A stretch of DNA of 7,203 nucleotides. It comes from an uncultured Porphyromonadaceae bacterium (lineage in GTDB: Bacteria; Bacteroidota; Bacteroidia; Bacteroidales; Muribaculaceae). The notes below the pieces were generated by a model, which had not been told where the DNA came from, ran no database searches, and worked only from the letters and a program-made list of their open reading frames with translations. Location of the stretch: positions 1-7,203 of the forward strand of contig USKE01000115.1 of NCBI GenBank assembly GCA_900555165.1, in the 5' to 3' direction. The stretch's first letter is position 1, and every line of letters begins with the position of its first letter. Made by a program: the position numbers and the translations under genes. Of this stretch, positions 1 to 6,134 are shown piece by piece.

Positions 1-427
1 AGCCGATGGTCGAGTCGGTGCCGTAGAGGTCGTTGTCGATGGTGCCTGGCAGACCGATTATGGGCAGGTTGAACTCATTGGCGAAGATACGGGCACCCGA
101 CAGCGAGCCGTCGCCGCCGATTACCACGAGTGCGTCGATGCCGTGCTGGCGCAGGGTGTCATAGGCGAGCTGGCGCCCCTCGGGGGTGCGGAATTCCTGG
201 CAGCGGGCGGTCTTGAGGATTGTGCCGCCGCGCTGTATGATGTTTGATACGTTGGCAGTGGAGAACTCTACGATCTCATCGGTGATGAGACCGCGGTATC
301 CGCGATAGATACCCTTGACTTTAAAGCCGCTGAAGATGGCCGAGCGGGTGACGGCGCGGATGGCGGCGTTCATGCCGGGGGCGTCGCCTCCAGAGGTCAG
401 AATGCCTATGGTTTTGATTTCTGCCAT
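1..427 (-). CDS. pfkA: ATP-dependent 6-phosphofructokinase, N-terminal part (cut by window edge)
   Basis: Phosphofructokinase transfers phosphate from ATP to fructose 6-phosphate, the committed step of glycolysis in the cytoplasm. Only the first 142 residues are visible; the gene runs off the left edge. From the ATG at 427 the protein opens [20 protein letters not shown], whose [10 protein letters not shown] (residues 11-20) is the classic nucleotide-binding start of the family. GGDGS is at 104-108, where a glycine after GGD points to ATP rather than pyrophosphate as donor (pyrophosphate enzymes usually have GGDD). GTIDND at 128-133 holds the catalytic aspartate, probably D131. The start lies 49 bases downstream of the tonB-like stop on the same strand, so co-transcription is possible; I saw no convincing promoter in that gap. 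The family assignment is secure. Donor specificity is inferred from one motif. Confidence 0.96.
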   Translation of the reverse strand, partial: MAEIKTIGILTSGGDAPGMNAAIRAVTRSAIFSGFKVKGIYRGYRGLITDEIVEFSTANVSNIIQRGGTILKTARCQEFRTPEGRQLAYDTLRQHGIDALVVIGGDGSLSGARIFANEFNLPIIGLPGTIDNDLYGTDSTIG

Positions 428-476
428 GGTAGTGGAGTTTTGGATTTTGTCGGGAATATGAATGTAAGCGCTGACG

Positions 477-1286
477 CTATTGAAATTTCCAGTAAATGGT
501 GCCGGTGGTGGGTTTCGAGCCCTTGATGCGCGAGAAACGGCACCCGCGCGAGGCCTGTTCGCAACGCTGGCGCATCGAGCGGTCGGCTGCCACGGCGCCT
601 GTGGAGCCTGATGATGTGTAGCGTGCCGAGGTTACGTTCCCCTCTGTGTCTACAGTGACGCGGATGGCGATGGTGCCGGGGAGGGTGGACGATACCGAAC
701 CCCAGCGCTCGACACTGCGGCCGGGGCCGTTTCCGGGGGTGCCGGTGAACGAGCCGCGCCCGGCTTTGCCGTCGGGTTTGCCGGACTGTCCCGAGCCGTT
801 GGCGTTTTTGTCGCGTGAGAAGGCACGGCGGGCGGCGTCATCGGCTGTCTTGCGCGCCTGTTCCTGCTTTTTCGCCTCCTGGCGTTTCTTTTCGGCCTCA
901 AGTTCGGCTTTGGTGGGGCCTTTCTGCTCCTCCTTCACTTTGGCCGGCGACTCATGTTTCTGCGTCAGCTGTGGGTTGGGCTTGCCGGCGTGACCGTTGT
1001 TGGCAGCGTCGATGCCGGGCTGGGTCGGCTCGTCGATGGTCTCGGACGAGGCCGCGGGTGTGTCGTCTGCGGTGGGCGTTTCAAGATTGTCGCCGAGGCG
1101 CACCAGTTCACCGGCCTGATACAGCGGCTCGAGTTCCTGCGCCACAATCATCTCCTCGGGTTCGGGTGGCCAGACGGTGACATCCTCAGGCGGATACGTC
1201 AACGCCCCCCTGAACAGTGCCAGCAGGATGAGCAGGTGGAAAAGCACCGTTGCCGCTATGCCGTATATGCGTTGTTTATTTCGCAT
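477..1286 (-). CDS. TonB/TolA-like periplasm-spanning energy transducer
   Basis: This is the transducer partner of the ExbB/ExbD motor, anchored in the inner membrane and reaching across the periplasm. The 269-residue protein from the ATG at 1286 has a short basic N-terminus, one membrane segment (about 8-29), an acidic Pro/Glu/Thr-rich stretch (33-95), a Lys/Glu/Ala-rich predicted coiled coil (about 116-156), a Gly/Ser/Asn-rich linker (160-192) and a C-terminal TonB/TolA-like domain (about 193-269). The last contains [19 protein letters not shown], typical of the fold. The frame stays open upstream of 1286 for 86 codons, but that stretch is compositionally odd and overlaps exbD; the membrane segment fits the start at 1286. 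It begins 22 bases after the exbD stop. The long charged helix resembles TolA more than a classical Pro-rich TonB, so I leave the symbol empty. Two cysteines, C242 and C249, lie in the periplasmic domain. Confidence 0.88.
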   Translation of the reverse strand: MRNKQRIYGIAATVLFHLLILLALFRGALTYPPEDVTVWPPEPEEMIVAQELEPLYQAGELVRLGDNLETPTADDTPAASSETIDEPTQPGIDAANNGHAGKPNPQLTQKHESPAKVKEEQKGPTKAELEAEKKRQEAKKQEQARKTADDAARRAFSRDKNANGSGQSGKPDGKAGRGSFTGTPGNGPGRSVERWGSVSSTLPGTIAIRVTVDTEGNVTSARYTSSGSTGAVAADRSMRQRCEQASRGCRFSRIKGSKPTTGTIYWKFQ

Positions 1287-1308
1287 TATGCCGTTGTGGG
1301 TTTGAATG

Positions 1309-1812
1309 TCAGTGGTTTGTGGAGTGGCTTGCGGCCGCAGGTGTTGTGGCGGCGTTTCCGTCGGGGACCGTTTCCGGAACGGCGCGCATGGCCGGCGAGT
1401 CGGACGCGGGCACCGGTGTGGTGGCCAGAACCATTCTGAGACTGTTGCGCGTACCGAGGTCAAGCACCTCGACGATGCGGCCGTAGGGCACCTGCGCGTC
1501 GGCGTAAAGGGCGATGAAACCGGTGGTGTCGGCCTGCTGGGCAAGTTTCAGGAATGCGGGGAGTTCCTGGAGTGTCACGGGCTGGGGTTTCTCGTCGTTG
1601 GCCGAGGCGTAGATCGAGTCGTTGGCGTCGATGTAGACCTTTGTCATGGGCTTGACGGCGCTCTGTTCGGTCGACTGCGGCAGGTTTACCTCGAGTCCGG
1701 TGGGGAACACGAAGGTTGATGTCACCATGAAGAATATGAGCAACAGGAAGATGACGTCGGTCATTGACGCCATCGAGAATGTTGCCATCATTTCGTTATG
1801 TCGTTTGAGCAC
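1309..1812 (-). CDS. exbD: ExbD/TolR-family proton-channel subunit with extended C-terminal tail
   Basis: ExbD/TolR proteins pair with ExbB/TolQ to turn proton flow into force on a TonB or TolA protein. The protein has a short basic N-terminus (LKRHNE), one membrane helix (about 18-36) beginning SMTDVIFLLLIFFM, and a periplasmic domain to about residue 131. D19 in SMTD is the conserved proton-carrying aspartate of the helix. The start is uncertain. The listed GTG at 1812 keeps the LKR residues conserved in Bacteroidales homologues, whereas the ATGs at 1791 and 1788 would remove them. The frame is open further upstream to a stop at 1894-1896 but has no ATG, GTG or TTG there. Family members usually stop soon after the MVLAT motif (127-131). 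Here about 36 more residues follow, rich in Ala, Pro, Thr and Ser, ending ASHSTNH. It lies between exbB (102-base gap) and the tonB-like gene (22-base gap). Confidence 0.9.
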   Translation of the reverse strand: MLKRHNEMMATFSMASMTDVIFLLLIFFMVTSTFVFPTGLEVNLPQSTEQSAVKPMTKVYIDANDSIYASANDEKPQPVTLQELPAFLKLAQQADTTGFIALYADAQVPYGRIVEVLDLGTRNSLRMVLATTPVPASDSPAMRAVPETVPDGNAATTPAAASHSTNH

Positions 1813-1825
1813 GGTAGGCAGGGGA

Positions 1826-1879
1826 TGGAGGTGATGGAGGTGATGGGAATAACGGGAGTGATGGAAATAATCCGGGAGG
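1826..1879. repeat. Degenerate 18-base tandem repeat, about three copies, in the exbB-exbD gap
   Basis: Three successive 18-base blocks begin at 1826, 1844 and 1862, each starting TGG. The first is two perfect 9-base copies of TGGAGGTGA, at 1826-1834 and 1835-1843. The second is TGGGAATAACGGGAGTGA and the third is TGGAAATAATCCGGGAGG. The array sits inside the 102-base gap between exbB and exbD, just upstream of the exbD start. In the exbD frame the copies nearest the start would read as His-His-Leu repeats, but no start codon covers them. The repeat is seen directly; any role is unknown. It may be only a slippage-prone low-complexity spacer. Confidence 0.6.
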
Positions 1880-1888
1880 GAGGGGCAG

Positions 1889-1919
1889 GCTGATCAGTGT
1901 AAATAAGCCGCGGATCAGC
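1889..1919 (-). repeat. Inverted repeat (7-bp stem) spanning the exbB stop codon
   Basis: GCTGATC at 1889-1895 is the exact reverse complement of GATCAGC at 1913-1919, separated by 17 bases. In the minus-strand transcript this would form a seven-pair hairpin beginning within the last codons of exbB and including its stop (1915-1917). No U-run follows on the transcript, so it is not a typical intrinsic terminator. It could instead influence mRNA processing or the balance between exbB and exbD. The pairing is seen; the function is inference. Confidence 0.4.
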
Positions 1920-2610
1920 GGGCGGGCTCGTTGAGCAGATCCATGAACTGCATGGTTTTCTGTTCGAGCAGGTTCATTACCGAGTTTATGCGCGCCACAA
2001 GGTAGTTGTAGGCGAACAGGGCGATGACACCCACCACAAGACCTGCCACGGTGGTGACAAGGGCTGTATAGATGCCCGAGGCGAATGTGCCGATGTTGGC
2101 CGAGTTGCCTGACGAGGCTATGGCGTAGAAAGCCTGTACCATGCCGATTACTGTGCCGAGGAATCCGAGCATCGGGGCGCCGGCGGCAGTGGTGGCAAGC
2201 CAGGGGAGGCCGCGCGAGAGGCCGGCGATCTCGATGTTGCCGGTGTTCTCGATGGCGGCGAGGATGTCGTTCACAGGGCGGCCGATGCGCGAGATACCCT
2301 TGTCGATGAGGCGGGCGTATGGTGTGTCGGTCTTGCGGCAGAGGTTATGGGCGCTCTCAAGCTCGCCCTCGTGGATGTAGTCGCGGATACGTTTCATGAA
2401 CGACTGGTCCTCGCGGTTGGCTTTGAACAGCACGACAGTACGCTCTACGAACACATATATGCAGATTAGCGAGAGCAGGGCGATGGGTATCATCAGCCAT
2501 CCGCCACGCAGGCAAAGGTCCCAGAGCGAGAGTTCTACTTGAGTGTCAACGGTGTTGGCTGCCGCGGCGGGGATTCCGTTGAGGGCGGCGTCGGTCAGTA
2601 TTGAAAGCAT
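1915..2610 (-). CDS. exbB: MotA/TolQ/ExbB-family proton-channel protein
   Basis: ExbB/TolQ proteins form the ring in the inner membrane that, with ExbD/TolR, conducts protons and drives TonB or TolA. This protein has 231 residues, a usual length for the family. After an N-terminal periplasmic stretch (1-36) come a first membrane helix (about 38-62), a cytoplasmic region with a charged helical part (63-135), and two further helices (about 140-165 and 175-206). The helix 2 motif GAPMLGFLGTVIGMVQAF (144-161) is the family signature, and helix 3 contains GIYTALVTTVAGLVVG (179-194). The start at 2610 is the first ATG and gives a sensible N-terminus. It follows pdxJ by 39 bases and precedes exbD and the tonB-like gene on the same strand, so the three probably form one complex. 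Whether it serves TonB-type uptake or a Tol-like role cannot be settled from the sequence; the symbol follows the family name. Confidence 0.94.
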   Translation of the reverse strand: MLSILTDAALNGIPAAAANTVDTQVELSLWDLCLRGGWLMIPIALLSLICIYVFVERTVVLFKANREDQSFMKRIRDYIHEGELESAHNLCRKTDTPYARLIDKGISRIGRPVNDILAAIENTGNIEIAGLSRGLPWLATTAAGAPMLGFLGTVIGMVQAFYAIASSGNSANIGTFASGIYTALVTTVAGLVVGVIALFAYNYLVARINSVMNLLEQKTMQFMDLLNEPAR

Positions 2611-2623
2611 TATCTGATGATAA
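2610..2623 (-). repeat. Short AT-rich inverted repeat abutting the exbB start
   Basis: TTATC (2610-2614) and GATAA (2619-2623) flank a four-base loop. In the minus-strand transcript the 3' arm ends on the first base of the exbB start codon. The stem is only five pairs and mostly A-T, so stability is low. It sits within a short AT-rich stretch (2610-2630) that is typical of Bacteroidetes translation starts and may be nothing more than that. Confidence 0.2.
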
Positions 2624-2649
2624 TTATAATGGTGACAGATTAGGTGGGT

Positions 2650-3381
2650 TTATCGTGCGGGTCTGAGACAGGCCTTGTATCGTTTTATGGTTTCGGCGAG
2701 TCCGAGATAGATTGCGTCGCAGATCAGGGCATGGCCTATCGAGACTTCGTCGAGCCAGGGCATGCGGTCGGCGAAGAACGCGAGGTTCACGAGGTTCAGG
2801 TCGTGGCCTGCATTTACGCCGAGGCCTGCGGCATGTGCGGCGCGGGCGGCTGCCACGTATGGTTCGACGGCGTGGTCGGGGTCGGCGGCATGCATGTCGG
2901 CGTAGGGTTTGGTGTAGAGTTCCACGCGGTCTGCGCCGGCTTTGGCGGCCAGGGCAATCTGGTGCGGGTCGGTGCCGACAAACACCGACGCACGGATGCC
3001 GGCCTCCTTGAGGGTCTCGATAATGGAGGTCAGGAAGTCGAAGTTGGCCTCTACGTCCCACCCGGCCGACGATGTTATCGCATCGGGTGCGTCGGGCACA
3101 AGAGTGACCTGCTGAGGCTTGACGGCAAGCACGAGCTTCATGAACTCGGGAGCCGGGTACCCCTCGATGTTGAACTCGTTGCGCACAATGGGGCGCAGGG
3201 CTGTGACGTCGGCACGGCGTATGTGGCGCTCGTCAGGACGCGGGTGCACGGTTATTCCGTCGGCGCCGAAATTCTGGCAGTCGACGGCGACCTTCAGCAG
3301 GTCGGGGTTGTTCTCGCCACGGGCATTGCGCAGTGTGGCGATCTTATTGATGTTTACGCTGAGGTTAGGCGTCATTTTCAT
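2650..3381 (-). CDS. pdxJ: Pyridoxine 5'-phosphate synthase
   Basis: PdxJ condenses 3-amino-2-oxopropyl phosphate with 1-deoxy-D-xylulose 5-phosphate to make pyridoxine 5'-phosphate, the ring-closing step of DXP-dependent vitamin B6 synthesis in the cytoplasm. The 243-residue protein has the usual length and the expected TIM-barrel motifs: [16 protein letters not shown] (7-22), the phosphate/catalytic loop [14 protein letters not shown] (41-54, with H46), a glutamate at E74, VNAGHDLN (189-196, with H193) and SIGHALI (214-220) near the end. The ATG at 3381 is used; a second ATG two codons later is equally possible. It is the first gene of the leftward group, divergent from the nadK cluster, with exbB 39 bases after its stop. 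A long open frame on the opposite strand (2644-3441) is a compositional shadow. The identification is secure. Confidence 0.97.
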   Translation of the reverse strand: MKMTPNLSVNINKIATLRNARGENNPDLLKVAVDCQNFGADGITVHPRPDERHIRRADVTALRPIVRNEFNIEGYPAPEFMKLVLAVKPQQVTLVPDAPDAITSSAGWDVEANFDFLTSIIETLKEAGIRASVFVGTDPHQIALAAKAGADRVELYTKPYADMHAADPDHAVEPYVAAARAAHAAGLGVNAGHDLNLVNLAFFADRMPWLDEVSIGHALICDAIYLGLAETIKRYKACLRPAR

Positions 3382-3474
3382 AGGCTGGACAACAGATTTT
3401 CCCGGTCAGCGCCGGAACAATATGCTGTAAAACTGTTTTAACGACAGGAGATGTCAGAAAGTCAGGTCAGTGAT

Positions 3475-3505
3475 ATTGATTTTCTGAAAATATGCCGTAT
3501 CTTTG
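3475..3505 (+). promoter_or_regulatory. Bacteroidetes-type sigma promoter for the nadK cluster
   Basis: TATCTTTG at 3498-3505 is a perfect match to the Bacteroidetes -7 element TAnnTTTG. ATTG at 3475-3478 matches three of four bases of the -33 element TTTG. The spacer is 19 bases, within the known 19-21 range. Transcription should start a few bases after 3505, giving a leader of roughly 115-120 bases before the ATG at 3631. The motif match is seen; activity is inferred. Confidence 0.6.
3479..3491. promoter_or_regulatory. Perfect palindrome in the promoter spacer, candidate operator
   Basis: ATTTTC (3479-3484) and GAAAAT (3486-3491) form a perfect inverted repeat around one central base. It fills the spacer between the -33 and -7 elements of the rightward promoter, a position where a bound dimeric repressor would block RNA polymerase. 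No regulator gene is in the window, and a 13-base AT-rich palindrome can arise by chance, so the role is speculative. Confidence 0.3.
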
Positions 3506-3561
3506 TATGAACTATCGCCCCCGGGAGATGCGAATGACAACTCCGAGGGTGATTACGGCTA

Positions 3562-3593
3562 CAAAATTAATCTAAAAAAATCAAAAACCGAAA
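3562..3593 (-). promoter_or_regulatory. Candidate leftward promoter for pdxJ-exbB-exbD-tonB-pfkA
   Basis: On the minus strand TAATTTTG (3569 down to 3562) fits the Bacteroidetes -7 consensus TAnnTTTG. Twenty bases upstream, TTTC (3593-3590) matches three of four bases of the -33 element. If used, it would give a pdxJ leader of about 170 bases and a transcript overlapping the rightward promoter. The surrounding DNA is AT-rich, so a chance match is quite possible. Confidence 0.35.
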
Positions 3594-3630
3594 GATATTG
3601 GCCACGAAAGAGGGCATATTGGAAAAATTT

Positions 3631-3984
3631 ATGGCCGGCACACTTGATGCCGCCGGCCGTTATGACGCTCTTGTGCCGGAGTCGGCCGAGGCCTCGGAGA
3701 TGCTTGTCGCCGTCGATATGGTCGACTACAGCGCGTCGGCCGTGGCAAAGGCTGTAGAGGACTGTGATGTGGCTCTGCTGGGGCTGACGGTCACGGGCAT
3801 GACATCCCCCTCGGGCCGCGGCATGGTGTGGCTGCGCATTGGAGCCCGCAACACGCATGGCGTGGAGCGTTCGCTGGCGCGATACGGCTATGAGACGGTG
3901 TTCACCATGAATGCCGACAATACCGTGGTTTCAGACACAGACCGCGACCGCATCAATGAGCTGTTGCGCTATCTTGAGGTTTGA
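3631..3984 (+). CDS. Short ACT-like domain protein, CBS-less relative of the nadK-linked CBS-domain protein
   Basis: The region from about residue 14 to the end (residue 117) resembles the C-terminal, ACT-like part of the roughly 220-residue CBS-domain protein that I recall being encoded next to nadK in many Bacteroidales. Similar points are the MLVAVDMVDYSASAVAKAVE strand-helix start, the central GRGMVWLRI strand, the SLARYGYETVF helix-strand and the ending RINELLRYLEV. The tandem CBS domains that normally come first are absent. The space back to pdxJ is too short for them, and the other rightward frames there show no CBS-like sequence. The ATG at 3631 is chosen; a TTG at 3598 would add 11 residues, and an in-frame stop at 3568-3570 bars anything longer. 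The frame is intact, with codon use like its neighbours, so a reduced working gene is more likely than debris. ACT-like domains often bind small ligands; the ligand here is unknown. The nadK start follows 32 bases after its stop. Confidence 0.75.
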   Translation: MAGTLDAAGRYDALVPESAEASEMLVAVDMVDYSASAVAKAVEDCDVALLGLTVTGMTSPSGRGMVWLRIGARNTHGVERSLARYGYETVFTMNADNTVVSDTDRDRINELLRYLEV

Positions 3985-4016
3985 GACAGTCTATCACCAG
4001 AACATTACTGACCGAT

Positions 4017-4901
4017 ATGAGAATCGCCATAAACGGCAACCGCCGACAGCAGGGACATTTCGAGGATATAGACCGGCTTGTGTCGGCCTTTGTGAGTCGT
4101 GGCGACACGGTGATAATGTCTGACAAACTGTTGCGCTATCTGTGCGACAACCTGGGTCCGCGATTTCCACTGGGGATAATCGAGGCGCCTCTCGCACGTC
4201 CGGTCGAGGCTGATCTGGCCATCAGCATCGGGGGCGACGGTGCGTTTCTGAAAACAGCGCGCTGGGTGGGTGACTCGCAGACTCCGGTGGCCGGAATAAA
4301 TACCGGGCATCTGGGATATCTGTCGGCGTTTTCGTTTGATAGACCTGACGAGATAGAGCGTGTGCTCCTCGGAGGGGTCTACAAGATAAACAGCCGTTCG
4401 GTGATGGAGATCCGTTATGATGAGGTGACTCAGAGCGGCCACGGAGTGTCGGAAACAGTATTTTTCGCGCTTAATGAACTGGCCATAACACGCGCCGATA
4501 CGGCATCGATGGTGTCGATGGCCGTTACGGTAGGTGACAACCATCCGCTTACGTATCTGGGTGATGGCCTTATAGTGTCGACGCCGACGGGTTCCACAGC
4601 CTATAATCTGTCGGTGGGGGGGCCGATACTTGACCCCGAGCTGCCCGGATGGGTGATCTCGCCGATTGCAGCGCACTCGCTGGCGGTGCGGCCGCTGGTG
4701 GTGTCGGACTCGTCGCCAATCACGATACATGTCACGAGCCGCGGGCGCACGTTCCGCCTGGCCGTCGACGGTAAAGCGGTTTCGGTTGACGAAGGGACGA
4801 CATTGCATGTTAGTAAGGCGCCCTACCGCATTTTTATTGTGGAGGCACCTGAACACAGTTTCACCGATACCCTCTGTTCAAAACTTGGACTTGGTAAATG
4901 A
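4017..4901 (+). CDS. nadK: NAD kinase
   Basis: NadK phosphorylates NAD to NADP, the only de novo source of NADP, in the cytoplasm. The ATG at 4017 gives a 294-residue protein opening MRIAINGNRRQQ, the expected first strand of the family; a TTG at 3981 overlapping the upstream stop would add 12 residues without family support. Diagnostic motifs are present: GGDG at 72-75 (catalytic and phosphate-binding loop), GINTGHLGYLS (93-103), the NE pair at 153-154, GDG at 182-184 and TPTGSTAYNLSVGGPI at 189-204. It lies 32 bases after the ACT-like gene and overlaps the following metallopeptidase gene by four bases (ATGA), which suggests translational coupling. The leftward pdxJ group is divergent from this cluster. 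A long open frame on the opposite strand (4005-4856) is a shadow of this gene. Confidence 0.97.
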   Translation: MRIAINGNRRQQGHFEDIDRLVSAFVSRGDTVIMSDKLLRYLCDNLGPRFPLGIIEAPLARPVEADLAISIGGDGAFLKTARWVGDSQTPVAGINTGHLGYLSAFSFDRPDEIERVLLGGVYKINSRSVMEIRYDEVTQSGHGVSETVFFALNELAITRADTASMVSMAVTVGDNHPLTYLGDGLIVSTPTGSTAYNLSVGGPILDPELPGWVISPIAAHSLAVRPLVVSDSSPITIHVTSRGRTFRLAVDGKAVSVDEGTTLHVSKAPYRIFIVEAPEHSFTDTLCSKLGLGK

Positions 4902-5608
4902 TGTCACACGCGGGATTTCTTGAACACGCCCTTCTGGGGCGCGTAACGGTGAATGTGCGCCGTGACTCGCGTCGCATCTCGGCACGCTGGCGCAAGGGTG
5001 CCGTGAGCCTGAATGTGCCTTCCGGAGCGAGAGTGACGGAGGTGCGGCGTGCGCTTGACGAGATGGTGCCGCGGCTTATGGCGATGAAACCGGCCGTGCG
5101 CTACCATATCGGGCAACGGCTGGAGTTTCCGGATTTTGCCGTGGAACTGCGGCGCGGGGTCGTGCGCGACAGGATTGTGGGGACGCCACGGCTGCCGGTC
5201 TCATATATAGAGGTCGGGGAGGATATCGATATTAATGATGAACATGGCACGCGTGCCGTGAGCGACGTGCTGATGGGGCTTGCGCGCTACTGGGCTCCGA
5301 GTCTGTTGATTCCGCATGCGCGAGAAATAGCCCTGAAAATAGGCAAAACGCCGGCCGGATGGACTATATCAACCGGGCGGCGAACGCTGGGGATGTGCAA
5401 TTCAAAAGGGATAATCTCGCTGAGTTTCGTGATTATGTTACTGCCTGCTGAACTGCGCGATTATGTGATATGCCATGAGCTGGCACACCTCTCGGAAATG
5501 AACCATTCACCCGAGTTTCACCGTATTCTAAACGGTTACCTGGGTGGCCGTGAGGCGGAACTGGTGGCGGCACTGAAAGCGTATGAGTGGCCGGTGCTGC
5601 GCTACTGA
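4898..5608 (+). CDS. YgjP-type (DUF45) zinc metallopeptidase
   Basis: This belongs to the YgjP/DUF45 family of small cytoplasmic zinc-dependent peptidases, related in fold to SprT; the natural substrate is generally unknown. The 236-residue protein carries CHELAHLSEMNHSPEFHRIL at 192-211. HELAH (193-197) supplies two zinc ligands and the catalytic glutamate E194, and H203 in the NHS motif is the likely third ligand. The preceding sequence GWTISTGRRTLGMCNSKGII (154-173) matches the usual position of the family's WGSC motif, here changed to LGMC. No signal peptide or membrane segment is seen. The start at 4898 overlaps the nadK stop as ATGA; a second ATG follows immediately at 4901 and cannot be excluded. 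It converges with ispF, their stops being 23 bases apart. Family assignment is firm; function is not. Confidence 0.92.
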   Translation: MMSHAGFLEHALLGRVTVNVRRDSRRISARWRKGAVSLNVPSGARVTEVRRALDEMVPRLMAMKPAVRYHIGQRLEFPDFAVELRRGVVRDRIVGTPRLPVSYIEVGEDIDINDEHGTRAVSDVLMGLARYWAPSLLIPHAREIALKIGKTPAGWTISTGRRTLGMCNSKGIISLSFVIMLLPAELRDYVICHELAHLSEMNHSPEFHRILNGYLGGREAELVAALKAYEWPVLRY

Positions 5609-5631
5609 TTGCTCTCTTTACAAATTGGGGG

Positions 5632-6108
5632 TCAGTCGGTGAGCAGAGCGGTGGCCAGGGCAGCTATACCCTCCTTGCGGCCGGTGAACCCGAGATGCTC
5701 GGTGGTGGTGGCTTTGACCGACACGGCATCGGCGGCCAACTGAAGGTCGGCGGCGATGTTTTCAATCATCCGCGGGATGTAGGGGCGCAGTTTCGGAGCC
5801 TGGGCTATGATGGTGACGTCGACGTTTGCAGGGCGCAATCCTTTTTCGCCGATGATATTGAGACATTCGCGCAGGAGCATGCGCGAGTCGGCACCGAGCC
5901 ACCGGTCGTCTGTGTCGGGAAAATGGTAGCCTATGTCGCGCATCGCCGCAGCGCCGAGCAGGGCGTCACTGAGGGCGTGCAGTGCCACATCGGCATCGCT
6001 GTGTCCCAGCAGACCGAGGTCAGACGGGATTTCCACGCCGCAGAGTATGAGCTTGCGCTCCGGGGCGAAACGATGCACGTCAAATCCGTTTCCGACACGT
6101 ATTTTCAT
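5632..6108 (-). CDS. ispF: 2-C-methyl-D-erythritol 2,4-cyclodiphosphate synthase
   Basis: IspF closes the cyclic diphosphate ring in the methylerythritol phosphate pathway, making the precursor of isoprenoids such as quinones and undecaprenyl phosphate. It works as a trimer with zinc. The 158-residue protein is standard length. D10 and H12 in GFDVHRF (8-14) and H44 in [16 protein letters not shown] (40-55) are the expected zinc ligands. GHSDAD (35-40), [10 protein letters not shown] (58-67) and the C-terminal [17 protein letters not shown] (133-149) complete the family pattern. The ATG at 6108 gives the usual [12 protein letters not shown] start. The gene begins 26 bases after the porV stop on the same strand, so the two are probably co-transcribed, an arrangement I recall from other Bacteroidales such as Porphyromonas. 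Together with pdxJ it implies a cell that uses deoxyxylulose phosphate for two pathways. Confidence 0.97.
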   Translation of the reverse strand: MKIRVGNGFDVHRFAPERKLILCGVEIPSDLGLLGHSDADVALHALSDALLGAAAMRDIGYHFPDTDDRWLGADSRMLLRECLNIIGEKGLRPANVDVTIIAQAPKLRPYIPRMIENIAADLQLAADAVSVKATTTEHLGFTGRKEGIAALATALLTD

Positions 6109-6134
6109 TGCGGTTTTGTATTGATGGGGTTATG

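Noticed and set aside
1287..1544. N-terminal 86-codon extension of the tonB-like frame
   Set aside because: It overlaps the exbD tail, is Pro/Arg/Thr-rich without family features, and would bury the N-terminal membrane segment.
2085..2380. Arg-rich small frames antisense to exbB
   Set aside because: They are shadows of the exbB coding sequence with extreme composition and no family signature.
2644..3441. 265-codon open frame on the plus strand
   Set aside because: It lies wholly antisense to pdxJ, shows no domain-like pattern, and is explained by the GC-rich codon use of the real gene.
3503..3757. Plus-strand open frame starting at the promoter -7 element
   Set aside because: It overlaps the ACT-like gene in another frame, begins inside the promoter and has no recognisable features; it is not the missing CBS region.
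4005..4856. 283-codon open frame on the minus strand
   Set aside because: It is antisense to nadK, whose motifs are unmistakable; the frame is rich in Arg and His with no recognisable fold.
5600..5660. Bidirectional terminator between the metallopeptidase gene and ispF
   Set aside because: Only a weak five-base pairing (TGCTC/GAGCA) with a long loop and no U-run is present in the 23-base gap; too little to call.
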